A stretch of 51,352 bases of DNA from Acidobacteriota bacterium (GCA_030066195.1 JASJCB010000077.1:1-51352); one strand, 5' to 3'. Shown: positions 25,669-34,024, counted from the stretch's first letter. Program-made: numbers and translations. The notes: generated from the sequence alone by a model not told the origin.

Positions 25669-27129
25669 ATGGCTCTGGCAAAGCTCTTTGCGACATGTGC
25701 CTTCTATCCCCCGACCGAACAACAGATCGGTTCCTGGTCGTCTTGCCACTACCTGGTTGCGCGCGCCGACCGAATCGGGGACAGCCGGGCTGCAAGTCTG
25801 CGCGGTCTCTTCTCCGGAAAACTGGTTTACAGCCTGCCGATCCTTTCACAGGGCGGCGCTTACAGGGGTTCCCTTACCGAGCGGCACCAGCGCCTCCTGG
25901 CCGCTCGCTCCGACTTCGATCTCATCGAATTATCGGCCGATGATGACCTTGTCCCGGAATTGCTGCAAGCCATCCCGCAGGAACAACGCCTGATCGTTTG
26001 GCACGGTTCGGCGCATGATGATCTGGAAGCGCGGTTCCATCATATGGCCTCGACGCCGGCGCGCTGGTATCGTTTAACGGTTCAAGCCAAAGACCCGGCT
26101 GACGGCCTGGCTCCCCTGCAATTACTGCATCGGTTGGATCGCGGGGACGTTTGTGCTTACGCCCTTGGAGAATGCGGCTTGTGGACCCAACCCATTGCCC
26201 CGCTGCTCGGCGCCCCGCTCGTTTTTGCCGCGCCCGAGGAAACCGGTCCTCAAGGCTTTTCCATCGATCGCTGGATCAGCGATTACGGCATGCCTCACCT
26301 ACGCGAGGCGGAAGCATTGTACGCCATCGCGGGCGTTTCCATTATCGCCTCCCCGTCGCCCCGCCTGCACAACGCGGCCTATCGGAGCTTGAACCGCAAC
26401 GCCCTGTTCGTCGCTGTTCAGGTTCCCGATTATCGGCGTTTTGCCGAAACCTTTCTCCAAGATTCCCCTCTGGACCGGTTGGGACTTCCCCTGAAGGGTC
26501 TCTGTGTCATCGCCCCCTATAAAGAAGAGGCCGCAAGACTTGCCGAGCACCAAGCCGAGGTGGTCGCCGCTGCAGGATCAAGTAATGTACTACTGAGAAA
26601 ACATGGGGCATGGACGGCCGCGACCAGCGATGACATCGGCGTTTTGGCAACCCTCGCCGAATCCGACATCAGCGTGCGAAACGTTTCCGCGGCGGTGATC
26701 GGTTGCGGCGGGTCCGGCCGAACGGCCGCGGTCGCCCTAAAGACCGCCGGCGCCCGCGTGACCCTGGTCAACCGAAGCCCGCAACCCGGCCGAGCAATTG
26801 CCGAGCAACTGGGCCTGTCTTTTCAACCCCTGGCCGATTTCCACCCCGAAGACTTTCAAATCATCGTACACGCCACGCCCGCCGGCACCGGCATGCACTT
26901 GCCTCCATTCCCTCCCAACCTGCTGCAAGAGCAGATTGCGGTGGTGGAATACCCGATCACCGAACAACCCACCGCACTGCTGAGTGTTGCCGCCAATCGA
27001 AACATCCCTTTCATCGACGGCAGCCGGGTGCTGCAAGCCCAGGTAACCGCCCAATTCCGCATGATGACCGGGCAGGACATGCCCCAAGACCTTTTCTCCA
27101 ACCGGCCCGCGCACGCCGGCACATCTTGA
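25669..27129 (+). CDS. AroD-AroE-like fusion (3-dehydroquinate dehydratase / shikimate dehydrogenase-like)
   Basis: 486 residues. The N-terminal half (about 1-205) follows type I dehydroquinate dehydratase: GGAYRGSLTERHQRLL, LIVWHGS with a candidate catalytic His112, and CAYALGECGLWTQP. Where the Schiff-base Lys is expected (PKIAVM-like) the sequence is WYRLTVQ, so that Lys is Arg135. The C-terminal half has shikimate dehydrogenase features: SPRLHNAAYRSL, LCVIAPYKEEA with Lys285, TSDDIG with Asp321 (NTD in the family), the NADP loop AVIGCGGSGRTAA and HATPAGTGM. The usual SHSxSP loop is shortened. Plants have the same fusion order. It heads an operon of flavoenzymes, so a specialised rather than housekeeping role is likely. 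Confidence 0.78.
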   Translation: MALAKLFATCAFYPPTEQQIGSWSSCHYLVARADRIGDSRAASLRGLFSGKLVYSLPILSQGGAYRGSLTERHQRLLAARSDFDLIELSADDDLVPELLQAIPQEQRLIVWHGSAHDDLEARFHHMASTPARWYRLTVQAKDPADGLAPLQLLHRLDRGDVCAYALGECGLWTQPIAPLLGAPLVFAAPEETGPQGFSIDRWISDYGMPHLREAEALYAIAGVSIIASPSPRLHNAAYRSLNRNALFVAVQVPDYRRFAETFLQDSPLDRLGLPLKGLCVIAPYKEEAARLAEHQAEVVAAAGSSNVLLRKHGAWTAATSDDIGVLATLAESDISVRNVSAAVIGCGGSGRTAAVALKTAGARVTLVNRSPQPGRAIAEQLGLSFQPLADFHPEDFQIIVHATPAGTGMHLPPFPPNLLQEQIAVVEYPITEQPTALLSVAANRNIPFIDGSRVLQAQVTAQFRMMTGQDMPQDLFSNRPAHAGTS

Positions 27130-27146
27130 CCGACGACGAGGTTTTC

Positions 27147-28358
27147 ATGAAGCATCCCATCTCCGGCCAAATGACCCTGGAAGTATCCCCCGATCGACAG
27201 CAGCACCTACACAAGTTAAAGCGATTAGCTCGTGAAAAATTTGCACCCAGGGCCGACCAATACGACTGCGAGGCGCGTTTCCCTCACGAAAACTTCAGAG
27301 ACCTGCAAAGCGCCGGCTTGCATGCGCCCACGGTCCCGGAGCGTTTCGGCGGCTTGGGTCTGGGTCCTCAATGCGGCGATCCCTACACCCAGTGGATGAT
27401 GACCAAGGAAATCGCCAAGGCCGATCTCTCCATGGCGCGCTGCTGGGAAGGTCACGCCAACGGTCTGGCGATTATCGACGGTCTGGCCGACGAGTCCCAA
27501 AAGCAGCGCTGGTTCGAAGGTGCGGTCCAACGCGGTGAAACCTGGGTCGCCTGGAGCGGCGAGCCGCAGAGCCGCGCACCGGGTGAAAAAGCCAGGTTCG
27601 GTACAACGGTGACCGTGGTGGACGGTGGGTTCCGGGTGGACGGCACCAAGGTCTTTTGCTCCAGCGCGGGCGGCGCCGATATGGCCGTTTTGCTGGTCAG
27701 CCTGTCCGGCCCGGGCGGTGCGCGTCATGCAAGTAATCCCGACGACCTGCTACTGCTGGGCTGTCCGCTCAACCAGCCCGGTATCTCGTTTGACGACAGC
27801 TGGTGGGACCCCATCGGCATGCGCGCTTCGGTCAGTCACCTGGCCCGCTTCGACAACGTCTTCATTCCCAAGACCGACATGATCGGCGAGCCCGGACAGT
27901 ACCTGGCCGAAAACTGGCAGACCCGCTTCATCCCCCAATACGCCGCTTCCTTTCTGGGCGCCGCCGAGGCCGCGCTGGACTATGCCCTGCATTGCATCAA
28001 AACCCAGAAAAAGGAAGCCGATCCCTTTATTCAGCAGCACATCGGCCAAATGGCCGTCAATGTGGAAACCGGTCACCTGTGGCTGAAGAATGTGGCCGAT
28101 CTCTGGTTGGTGGACCCCAAGGAAGCCCAACTGGCCGGAAGCCGCGCACGCCACATCATGGAGCACCTGGCCGAGGATACCGTGAAACGCTGTATCCGGG
28201 CTTGCGGCGCTCGCTGCCTCAATCGTCCCAGTCCATTGGAACGCATCTATCGGGACCTCTCCTTCTATGTTCGACACGATAACGACGACCACAACCTGGC
28301 CATGATAGGCAAAGCATTGCTTGGCCTCGACTTCGACGCTTCTTTCTATAACGCTTGA
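27147..28358 (+). CDS. acyl-CoA dehydrogenase-fold flavoenzyme
   Basis: 403 residues starting MKHPISGQM, 17 bases after the AroDE-like stop. The order of features fits the acyl-CoA dehydrogenase superfamily: helical N-domain with FRDLQSAGLHAPTVPERFGGLGLG, the FMN/FAD-binding middle domain with GETWVAWSGEPQSRAPG and GGFRVDGTKVFCSSAGGAD, then FIPQYAASFLGAAEAALDYAL. The C-terminus ends in RDLSFYVRHDNDDHN rather than the usual catalytic Glu segment (YEGT). That resembles the monooxygenase branch (DszC/SfnB/HsaA-type, acyl-CoA_dh_2). Those use reduced flavin and O2, which suits the three flavin monooxygenase genes downstream. A flavin reductase is not seen. Confidence 0.85.
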   Translation: MKHPISGQMTLEVSPDRQQHLHKLKRLAREKFAPRADQYDCEARFPHENFRDLQSAGLHAPTVPERFGGLGLGPQCGDPYTQWMMTKEIAKADLSMARCWEGHANGLAIIDGLADESQKQRWFEGAVQRGETWVAWSGEPQSRAPGEKARFGTTVTVVDGGFRVDGTKVFCSSAGGADMAVLLVSLSGPGGARHASNPDDLLLLGCPLNQPGISFDDSWWDPIGMRASVSHLARFDNVFIPKTDMIGEPGQYLAENWQTRFIPQYAASFLGAAEAALDYALHCIKTQKKEADPFIQQHIGQMAVNVETGHLWLKNVADLWLVDPKEAQLAGSRARHIMEHLAEDTVKRCIRACGARCLNRPSPLERIYRDLSFYVRHDNDDHNLAMIGKALLGLDFDASFYNA

Positions 28359-28376
28359 TTCTAGGAGCTTGCCGCT

Positions 28377-29876
28377 ATGTCTCAACGAAAGCTTCCGGCC
28401 TTTCTCAATCCGGCCGGAGATGACTTTATATGGCTGCTGGGTTTCGGTTACTTCCTTTGCTACATCCCCTACGGCGGGTTGACCAAGGCCGTCACGCGCG
28501 GATTGTTACCCGGTGTCGACCCCGTTTCCGGTCCCTTCATTCTGCCCTTGTCCGCCATGGCCACCCTGCTGGGCATGTTTGCCTTCGTCTCCATCATGGG
28601 ATGGTGGCGCTATACCCGCCGGAAAACCGTCGCCGGTTTCAACCTGCCCGTCCCTCGTAAATCCGCGTTGGTCTCGGGGATTGCCACGGCCGTCATTATC
28701 GGCACGACCACCATGGCATTCAGCTTCGACGGTGTCTCCATCGTCTTCTCCCTGATCCTGATGCGCGGCGGCGTGCTGCTGATCGGCCGCATCACCGATG
28801 CAATCTCTCAACGCAAGGTCCACTGGTATTCCGCGCTGGGCATGTTCCTTACCCTGGCCGCCCTGTTCGTCATTTTTGCCGAGGACGGCGGCACCGCCAT
28901 GACCACCGCCGCCGCGATCAACCTGGGCCTGTACCTGACCGGTTACACCGTTCGCTTTCAAGTCATTCGCAAACTCACCAAAACCCGGGACCAGGAAGCG
29001 CGCATGCGTTATTTCACCGAAGAACAGATGGTGGCCATGCCCGCCCTGGTGCTGGGCTTGGGTCTTATGGCGCTGATCGGCGCGGACAATCTGATGCTGG
29101 CGCTGAGGTCGGGCTTCACCGATATCTGGACTTCCACCGCCTTACTGCCGGCCGTGCTGATCGGTTTCGGTTATGCAAGCCTGTACCTGTTCGGCACCAT
29201 GATCTACCTGGACCGCCGCGAGTATACGTTTTGCGTGCCGGTGAACCGCGCCGCCAGTATCTTATCCGGCGTGGTGGCGACCCTGGCGCTACACCTGCTG
29301 GTAGGTTATTCGCTTCCCAGTCCCTGGCAATTGACCGGCGCGGCCCTTTTGATCACGGCCATCCTGGTCCTCAGCCTGCCGGGTCACCTGGTAAAAACCG
29401 GACAGGCGCAGGCCGCAAGGCTGTTCCTATTTGTCTGTAACGGCAATCGCATGCGCTCACCGCTGGCGCAAGCCCTGTGTACGGCGGAAATGGCCGCGTC
29501 CCTGGGCCTCGATCCGCAAGCATTGGCCCGCAACGGCATCCAAGTGGCCAGCGCGGGCCTCACGGCCAAACCCGGCTCACCATTGAAGGACGCGGGGAAA
29601 ACGGTGTTGACCGACCTGGGCGTGGCGCTTCCCAACCATGCAAGTCGCCTGGTCGACCGCGAAATGTTGCTGGCCTCCGATCAGGTCTTCTGCATGACCG
29701 CCGACCAACGCGACAAGCTGGTTGAACTGGCCCCGGAGGCGTCAGCCCGCATTCATTGCCTGGACCCCGACGGCGATATCGACGAACCGACCGACGTGGC
29801 AACGGGTATGTCCTTCGCCCTGAAAGCCCGCGAATTGCTGAAGATCCACCTGGCCCGCCTGGGCATGGTGAACTAG
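28377..29876 (+). CDS. EamA-like ten-TM transporter fused to a low-molecular-weight phosphatase domain
   Basis: 499 residues. Residues 15-340 contain about ten hydrophobic spans with the repeated DMT/EamA-like pattern. From about residue 345 a soluble domain begins LFLFVCNGNRMRSPLAQAL, the CX5RS P-loop of low-molecular-weight tyrosine phosphatases and ArsC-type reductases. The acidic loop near the end reads DIDEPTD where DP is usual, so the general acid may be Glu. IQVASAGLTAKPG is also typical. I know of no standard fusion of this kind. It sits in the middle of the operon, with an 18-base gap from the dehydrogenase gene and 9 from the first monooxygenase. Export with coupled dephosphorylation is a speculative role. 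Confidence 0.82.
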   Translation: MSQRKLPAFLNPAGDDFIWLLGFGYFLCYIPYGGLTKAVTRGLLPGVDPVSGPFILPLSAMATLLGMFAFVSIMGWWRYTRRKTVAGFNLPVPRKSALVSGIATAVIIGTTTMAFSFDGVSIVFSLILMRGGVLLIGRITDAISQRKVHWYSALGMFLTLAALFVIFAEDGGTAMTTAAAINLGLYLTGYTVRFQVIRKLTKTRDQEARMRYFTEEQMVAMPALVLGLGLMALIGADNLMLALRSGFTDIWTSTALLPAVLIGFGYASLYLFGTMIYLDRREYTFCVPVNRAASILSGVVATLALHLLVGYSLPSPWQLTGAALLITAILVLSLPGHLVKTGQAQAARLFLFVCNGNRMRSPLAQALCTAEMAASLGLDPQALARNGIQVASAGLTAKPGSPLKDAGKTVLTDLGVALPNHASRLVDREMLLASDQVFCMTADQRDKLVELAPEASARIHCLDPDGDIDEPTDVATGMSFALKARELLKIHLARLGMVN

Positions 29877-29885
29877 GAGAAACAT

Positions 29886-30956
29886 GTGAACCAGGCCCTG
29901 CGTTTTCACTGGAGCTTAAGCCAGGCCGGGAATTCCCGACGACGAAGCATCGATCCCAAAAAGATGAGCGGGCTGCCCTCCCTGGAAGCGCAGGAGGCTC
30001 TTTGCCGCAAAGCCGAATCGTGCGGCATCGAAACCATGCTGATGGCGATCGGCTTCACCCGGCCCGACCCGTTGCTGTTGGCAACCAGTTTGGGTCTACG
30101 CACCAAAAGCATCGGCTTCATGGTGGCCTGTCGTGCCGGCCTGGTCTCCCCTACCCTTTTCACCCAACAGCTCAACACCCTGTCGCAGTTGTTGCTGGGC
30201 CGTATCTGCATCAACATGGTCAGCGGACACACGCCCGGCGAACTGCGCGGCTACGGCGATTTTCAAGACCACGACGCACGCTACAGGCGCACCGCCGAAT
30301 TCCTGGCCGTATGCCGAGGTCTTTGGCGGCAAAAACCTTTCGATTACCACGGCGAATTCTACCGGGTGGAACAAGCGCGGGTGCATACGCCCTTCCACGG
30401 CGGCGCGCCGGAAATCTTCGTGGGCGGTAATTCCGAGGAAGCCTTTCAACTGGCCGCCGAACACGCGGACTGCCTGTGGCGTTTCCCCGATGCCCCGGAG
30501 GTCATCGCCGCCGAAAGCGCTCCTTTACTGCGCACCGGCACCCAGGTGGGATTATTGGTTTCCCTGATTGCTCGGCCCACTCGCGAGCAGGCCCATGCAG
30601 CCGCCCGGGCCTCGATCAAGCCGTTCAGCGAAGAAACCCTTGCCGTTCACCGCAACTTCGCGAACAAATCGGATGCCCGGGGTTTCCGTTCGGTCTACCG
30701 GCGCGCTGAACATGCCGATGCCTGGATTACGCCCACCCTCTGGACCGGAGCCGTGCCTTATCTGGGTGCGCCCGCCATTGCCCTGGTGGGTTCTTACGAC
30801 GACATCGCCCGCGACCTTTGGGAATACCGGGAAGCCGGGGTGCGCCAGTTCCTCTTCATGGGCCGGCCCGATATCGAGGAAATGGATCGCTTCGGCCGTC
30901 AAATCCTGCCGCGTATTCGCGCCCGCGAGCGCGTTTCAGCCGGAGGCGCCGCATGA
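29886..30956 (+). CDS. SsuD/luciferase-like flavin monooxygenase, copy 1
   Basis: 356 residues from GTG 29886, with AGGAG eight bases upstream; the ATG two bases earlier is out of frame and runs into TGA. The TIM-barrel LLM pattern is complete: LRFHWSLSQAG, FMVACRAGLVSPTLFTQQ, GRICINMVSGHTP, GDFQDHDARYRRTAEFL, EIFVGGNSEEA and FLFMGRPDIEEM. It is closest in style to the alkanesulfonate monooxygenase SsuD, which oxidises its substrate with FMNH2 from a reductase. The first of three tandem paralogues; its stop overlaps the start of copy 2 (ATGA). Confidence 0.9.
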   Translation: MNQALRFHWSLSQAGNSRRRSIDPKKMSGLPSLEAQEALCRKAESCGIETMLMAIGFTRPDPLLLATSLGLRTKSIGFMVACRAGLVSPTLFTQQLNTLSQLLLGRICINMVSGHTPGELRGYGDFQDHDARYRRTAEFLAVCRGLWRQKPFDYHGEFYRVEQARVHTPFHGGAPEIFVGGNSEEAFQLAAEHADCLWRFPDAPEVIAAESAPLLRTGTQVGLLVSLIARPTREQAHAAARASIKPFSEETLAVHRNFANKSDARGFRSVYRRAEHADAWITPTLWTGAVPYLGAPAIALVGSYDDIARDLWEYREAGVRQFLFMGRPDIEEMDRFGRQILPRIRARERVSAGGAA

Positions 30957-32053
30957 CCGCAAGTTTCCACTGGCGCCTGGCCGAGGGCGGCGAGAACCTG
31001 CAACGAGCCATGCGCGGCCTACGCGACGACCCCGCCAAGGCCCTGCCGGATCTTGCGGCGCAAATCCACTTCTGCCGGGAGGCGGAACGCGTCGGCATCG
31101 ACGCCCTGCTGGTCGACATCAACTACGCCAAGCCCGCTCCCATGGTCCTGGCTCTGGCGCTCGCCCCGCACACCCGACGCTTGCGTTTCATGGTTGCCCA
31201 CCGCCCGGGCCTCATGTCCCCTACCCTGTTTGTACAGCAGGTCAACAGTTTCAGCGCCCTGGCTGAGGGACGCATCTGCCTGAACATGGTCGTAGGTCAC
31301 TCGCCCGATGAGCAGGCGTACTACGGCGATTTCCTGGAGCACGACCCGCGCTACGCCCGCATGGAAGAGTTTCTGGAAATCTGTCGCGGCTTATGGGAAA
31401 CGGCGGAACCCGTGGACTATTCGGGCCGGTACCTCCAAGTAGAGGGCGCCCGGCTGAACACGCCCTTCACCTCCCCGAAAGGCCGGAAACCGCAAATCTT
31501 CCTGGGCGGCAATTCCAAGCAGGCGCAACAAGCCGCAACCGCTTATGCCGATTGTTGGCTGCGGTTCGGCGAACATCCACAAAGGCTGGCCTCGGCCATA
31601 GCGCCCGTTTTGAAAAGCGGGACCGCCGTGGGTCTGCGTCTGGCCGTCATCGCCCGTCCCACCCGCGCGGAAGCCTTAGACGCGGCAGCCCGATTGGTAG
31701 ACCTGAGCCGGGTGGGCGATAAATCGGAACACGAACACTTATTCGTCAACGGCAGCGATTCCGTGTCCGTGCAACAGGTCTACAAGATGGCGGCTGATGA
31801 ATGGCTGACCCCCAACCTATGGACCGGCGCGGTGCGAACCTACGGCCCGCCCAACGTGGCGCTGTTGGGAACGCCCGACGAGATTGCGCAACAAATCATC
31901 GACTTCGAAAGCATCGGCATCTCTCACTTCATCCTTTCCGGCTGGCCCAAGCTAGCCGAAATGGTGTACTTCGGTGAAGAGGTGTTGCCACGCGTCCGCC
32001 GACTGGAAAAGAAATTGGACCCGGCGTTTCCAAGGGAGATTTCCCATGCCTGA
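30953..32053 (+). CDS. SsuD/luciferase-like flavin monooxygenase, copy 2
   Basis: 366 residues starting MTASFHWRLAEGGENL at the ATG that overlaps the previous stop by four bases. It has LRFMVAHRPGLMSPTLFVQQ, GRICLNMVVGHSPDEQ, GDFLEHDPRYARMEEFLE, QIFLGGNSKQA and HFILSGWPKLAEM. The FMN-binding and barrel segments are intact, but the insertion and C-terminal regions differ from the other two copies, which suggests divergent substrate specificity or a hetero-oligomer. Three linked LLM genes, overlapping in this way, are unusual. Confidence 0.9.
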   Translation: MTASFHWRLAEGGENLQRAMRGLRDDPAKALPDLAAQIHFCREAERVGIDALLVDINYAKPAPMVLALALAPHTRRLRFMVAHRPGLMSPTLFVQQVNSFSALAEGRICLNMVVGHSPDEQAYYGDFLEHDPRYARMEEFLEICRGLWETAEPVDYSGRYLQVEGARLNTPFTSPKGRKPQIFLGGNSKQAQQAATAYADCWLRFGEHPQRLASAIAPVLKSGTAVGLRLAVIARPTRAEALDAAARLVDLSRVGDKSEHEHLFVNGSDSVSVQQVYKMAADEWLTPNLWTGAVRTYGPPNVALLGTPDEIAQQIIDFESIGISHFILSGWPKLAEMVYFGEEVLPRVRRLEKKLDPAFPREISHA

Positions 32054-33110
32054 TCTTCGTTTCCACTGGAGCATGTCGTCAGCCGGCGTCGAGTTCAAGG
32101 CGGCCCGAGCCCGTAGTCAACATTCCGCTGTTCCCGATATGGACGCCCATCTTGACTTTTGTCGGCATGCCGACAACAACCAAATCGACTCCCTGCTCAC
32201 TGCCGTCGGCTTCCACCGACCCGACCCCATTGCCATGGCCGCTGCCCTGGGTGTGCAAACCTCGCACACCCGTTTCCTGGTAGCCGTTCGCTCCGGCATC
32301 ATGTCGCCGCTGTTGTTCACGCAACAGGTCAACACGGTCGCGGCGCTGACCAAAGGACGTATCAGCCTCAACGTGGTCGCCGGACACACCCCCGCCGAAC
32401 AAAGAAGTTACGGAGACTTCCTGACGCATGACGACCGTTACCGGCGCACCGACGAGTTCATGACCATCTGCAAGGCGCTTTGGGCGGGCGAGGTCGTGAC
32501 CTTTGAAGGCGAGTTCTACCACTTGGAAAAGGCCGCTATCAACCTGCCCTTCATCGCCGAGGATCGAAGCTGTCCCGAAATCTATTTCGGCGGTTCTTCC
32601 GATCAGGCCTACGCCCTGGCCGCCAAACACGCGGACTGCCTGCTCACCCTGCCGGAACCCCCGGAAGAAATGGCCCCACGCATCCGCCCCCTGTTGGAAG
32701 CGGACACGGAGGTCGGTCTGTTGGTTAGCATCCTGGCCAGGCCGACCAGGGACCAGGCCGTGAACGACGCCTACGCGGTCCTGGAAAAGGTAGGCAACCG
32801 CGCCAAAAAAACGCACCGCGATTTCTCGAAACATTCCGACAGCGTCGCTTTCACCGGCCAGATCCGAAAAGCGGAGGAGCACAGCAACCACTGGCTGACG
32901 CCGACCCTGTGGAACGGCGCGGTGCCTTTCATGGGCGCGCCGGCAATCGCATTGGTGGGCAGTTATACAGAGGTAGCGGAAACCATCATGAGCTACAAAC
33001 AAGCGGGCGTCACCCAATTCCTATTCATGGGCTGGCCGGACCTGGCTGAAATGAACCGCTTCGGCAGTCACGTCCTACCCTTGGTCCGCGAGATGGAACC
33101 GAATGGATAG
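32046..33110 (+). CDS. SsuD/luciferase-like flavin monooxygenase, copy 3
   Basis: 354 residues starting MPDLRFHWSMSSAGVEF at ATG 32046, eight bases inside the end of copy 2, with GGGAG upstream. Conserved LLM segments include FLVAVRSGIMSPLLFTQQ, GRISLNVVAGHTPAEQRS, GDFLTHDDRYRRTDEFM, EIYFGGSSDQA and FLFMGWPDLAEMN. It is more like copy 1 than copy 2. It ends the operon; a 300-base region with a sigma-54 promoter follows. Confidence 0.9.
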   Translation: MPDLRFHWSMSSAGVEFKAARARSQHSAVPDMDAHLDFCRHADNNQIDSLLTAVGFHRPDPIAMAAALGVQTSHTRFLVAVRSGIMSPLLFTQQVNTVAALTKGRISLNVVAGHTPAEQRSYGDFLTHDDRYRRTDEFMTICKALWAGEVVTFEGEFYHLEKAAINLPFIAEDRSCPEIYFGGSSDQAYALAAKHADCLLTLPEPPEEMAPRIRPLLEADTEVGLLVSILARPTRDQAVNDAYAVLEKVGNRAKKTHRDFSKHSDSVAFTGQIRKAEEHSNHWLTPTLWNGAVPFMGAPAIALVGSYTEVAETIMSYKQAGVTQFLFMGWPDLAEMNRFGSHVLPLVREMEPNG

Positions 33111-33184
33111 GGATTGGGCGGATCAATATCCATTCTTGTCGCGCTGGAATCCTTTAAGCCTATACAAACAAGCCTAATACATAG

Positions 33185-33201
33185 TTGGCACGGACCCTGC
33201 T
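33185..33201 (+). promoter_or_regulatory. sigma-54 (-24/-12) promoter
   Basis: TTGGCACG-N4-CTGCT: the GG and GC dinucleotides are separated by exactly 10 bases, with a nearly full -24 box and a -12 box one base off TTGCT. The next start codon on this strand is 33410, leaving a leader of about 200 bases. A sigma-54 activator gene is 740 bases downstream of that start. Confidence 0.75.
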
Positions 33202-33412
33202 GTAACTAAGACAACAACGGCGAGACCGGGCGACACATCGCCCTCCGTACATACCCGACCATCGATTCAGCCCAGGACGGCGAATCCGGCATCAGTGCCA
33301 CAAACATGCGGGAGCGGTGGGATTGCAATGGTGGAAGAATTCCTTCCCGCCGGCAGAAGTGCGCCCATATCAAGGTCTCGGCCCCAATTTTATTTGTTTT
33401 TAGGAGACTATG

Positions 33413-33742
33413 ATGAAAGTTACGCGCAATTATATTCAAACTTTGGTTCAAATCACCCTGATCACTTCTTTATTTTTTGCAAACCACGCATTCGCCGCCA
33501 AATTAAACACCGCTTCAGCTGCATTCCCCATGATTCAAACCAACCTGGAAGACGACGCCGAACCTCCTCCCGTTGTTGAAGATCCTCACGGTCTCCTCTA
33601 TGCGAGCACCAACCTGGAAGACGATGCCGAACCTCCTCCCGTCGTTGAAGATCCCCATGGCCTCTTCTTCGCGAACACCAACCTGGAAGATGACGCCGAG
33701 CCCCCTCCCGTTGTTGAAGATCCTCATGGATTGGGTCTATAA
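33413..33742 (+). CDS. secreted peptide with three 23-residue repeats, candidate precursor
   Basis: 109 residues (110 from the ATG at 33410; AGGAG sits at 33402-33406). A signal peptide ends at ANHAFA. A short linker (AKLNTASAAFPMIQ) precedes three copies of TNLEDDAEPPPVVEDPHGL, the first two followed by the linkers LYAS and FFAN, the last by GL and stop. The repeats are identical at protein level and begin at DNA positions 33539, 33608 and 33677 in a 69-base register. They are very acidic, proline-rich and have no Cys. The layout resembles secreted multi-core precursor peptides or repeat-based ligand proteins, and each repeat could be released by cleavage at the variable linkers. I do not recognise the family. 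Confidence 0.85.
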   Translation: MKVTRNYIQTLVQITLITSLFFANHAFAAKLNTASAAFPMIQTNLEDDAEPPPVVEDPHGLLYASTNLEDDAEPPPVVEDPHGLFFANTNLEDDAEPPPVVEDPHGLGL

Positions 33743-33783
33743 ACCTATGCTATCTCAATAAAAAAACTAAAAAAAACCCAATG

Positions 33784-33808
33784 CCGAACCCCTCATGGGT
33801 TCGGTTTT
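33784..33808 (+). terminator. intrinsic terminator after the repeat-peptide gene
   Basis: Stem CCGAACCC / GGGTTCGG around CTCAT, followed by TTTT. Confidence 0.85.
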
Positions 33809-33867
33809 GGCGTTTGTGCCCGGGCAAATCCGATCGATTGCTTTATCTTCCGATCATCATGGAAACC

Positions 33868-34024
33868 AACAACGTTATTTTCGAAAAACTAACGTCAATC
33901 TCCCGGGTCGGGTCGCTGAAATTGACGTTAGTGAGTTTCCTGAGTTTTTGACGTTATTTTCAGACTTTTTGACGTCAATCCGCCGTTACCGACGTCAAAA
34001 GCCAAACAACCCAGACGTTATGAG
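33868..34024. repeat. cluster of TGACGT/ACGTCA motifs
   Basis: At least seven related sites occur in about 155 bases: near 33871, 33891, 33923, 33949, 33970, 33992 and 34014, as AACGTTA, AACGTCAA, TTGACGTTA, TTGACGTCAA and GACGTCAA. CTAACGTCAAT at 33889-33899 and ATTGACGTTAG at 33921-33931 are perfect inverted copies. The cluster sits between the peptide gene and the sigma-54 activator, in the usual place for multiple activator-binding sites. No coding region is seen here. Confidence 0.6.

Noticed and set aside
29886..33110. Bioluminescence (lux) genes
   Set aside because: The proteins are of SsuD-like alkanesulfonate monooxygenase style, and luxC, luxD and luxE are absent.
33301..33409. Extra coding region before the repeat peptide
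   Set aside because: A short frame exists, but it has no start signal or family and lies in the sigma-54 leader.
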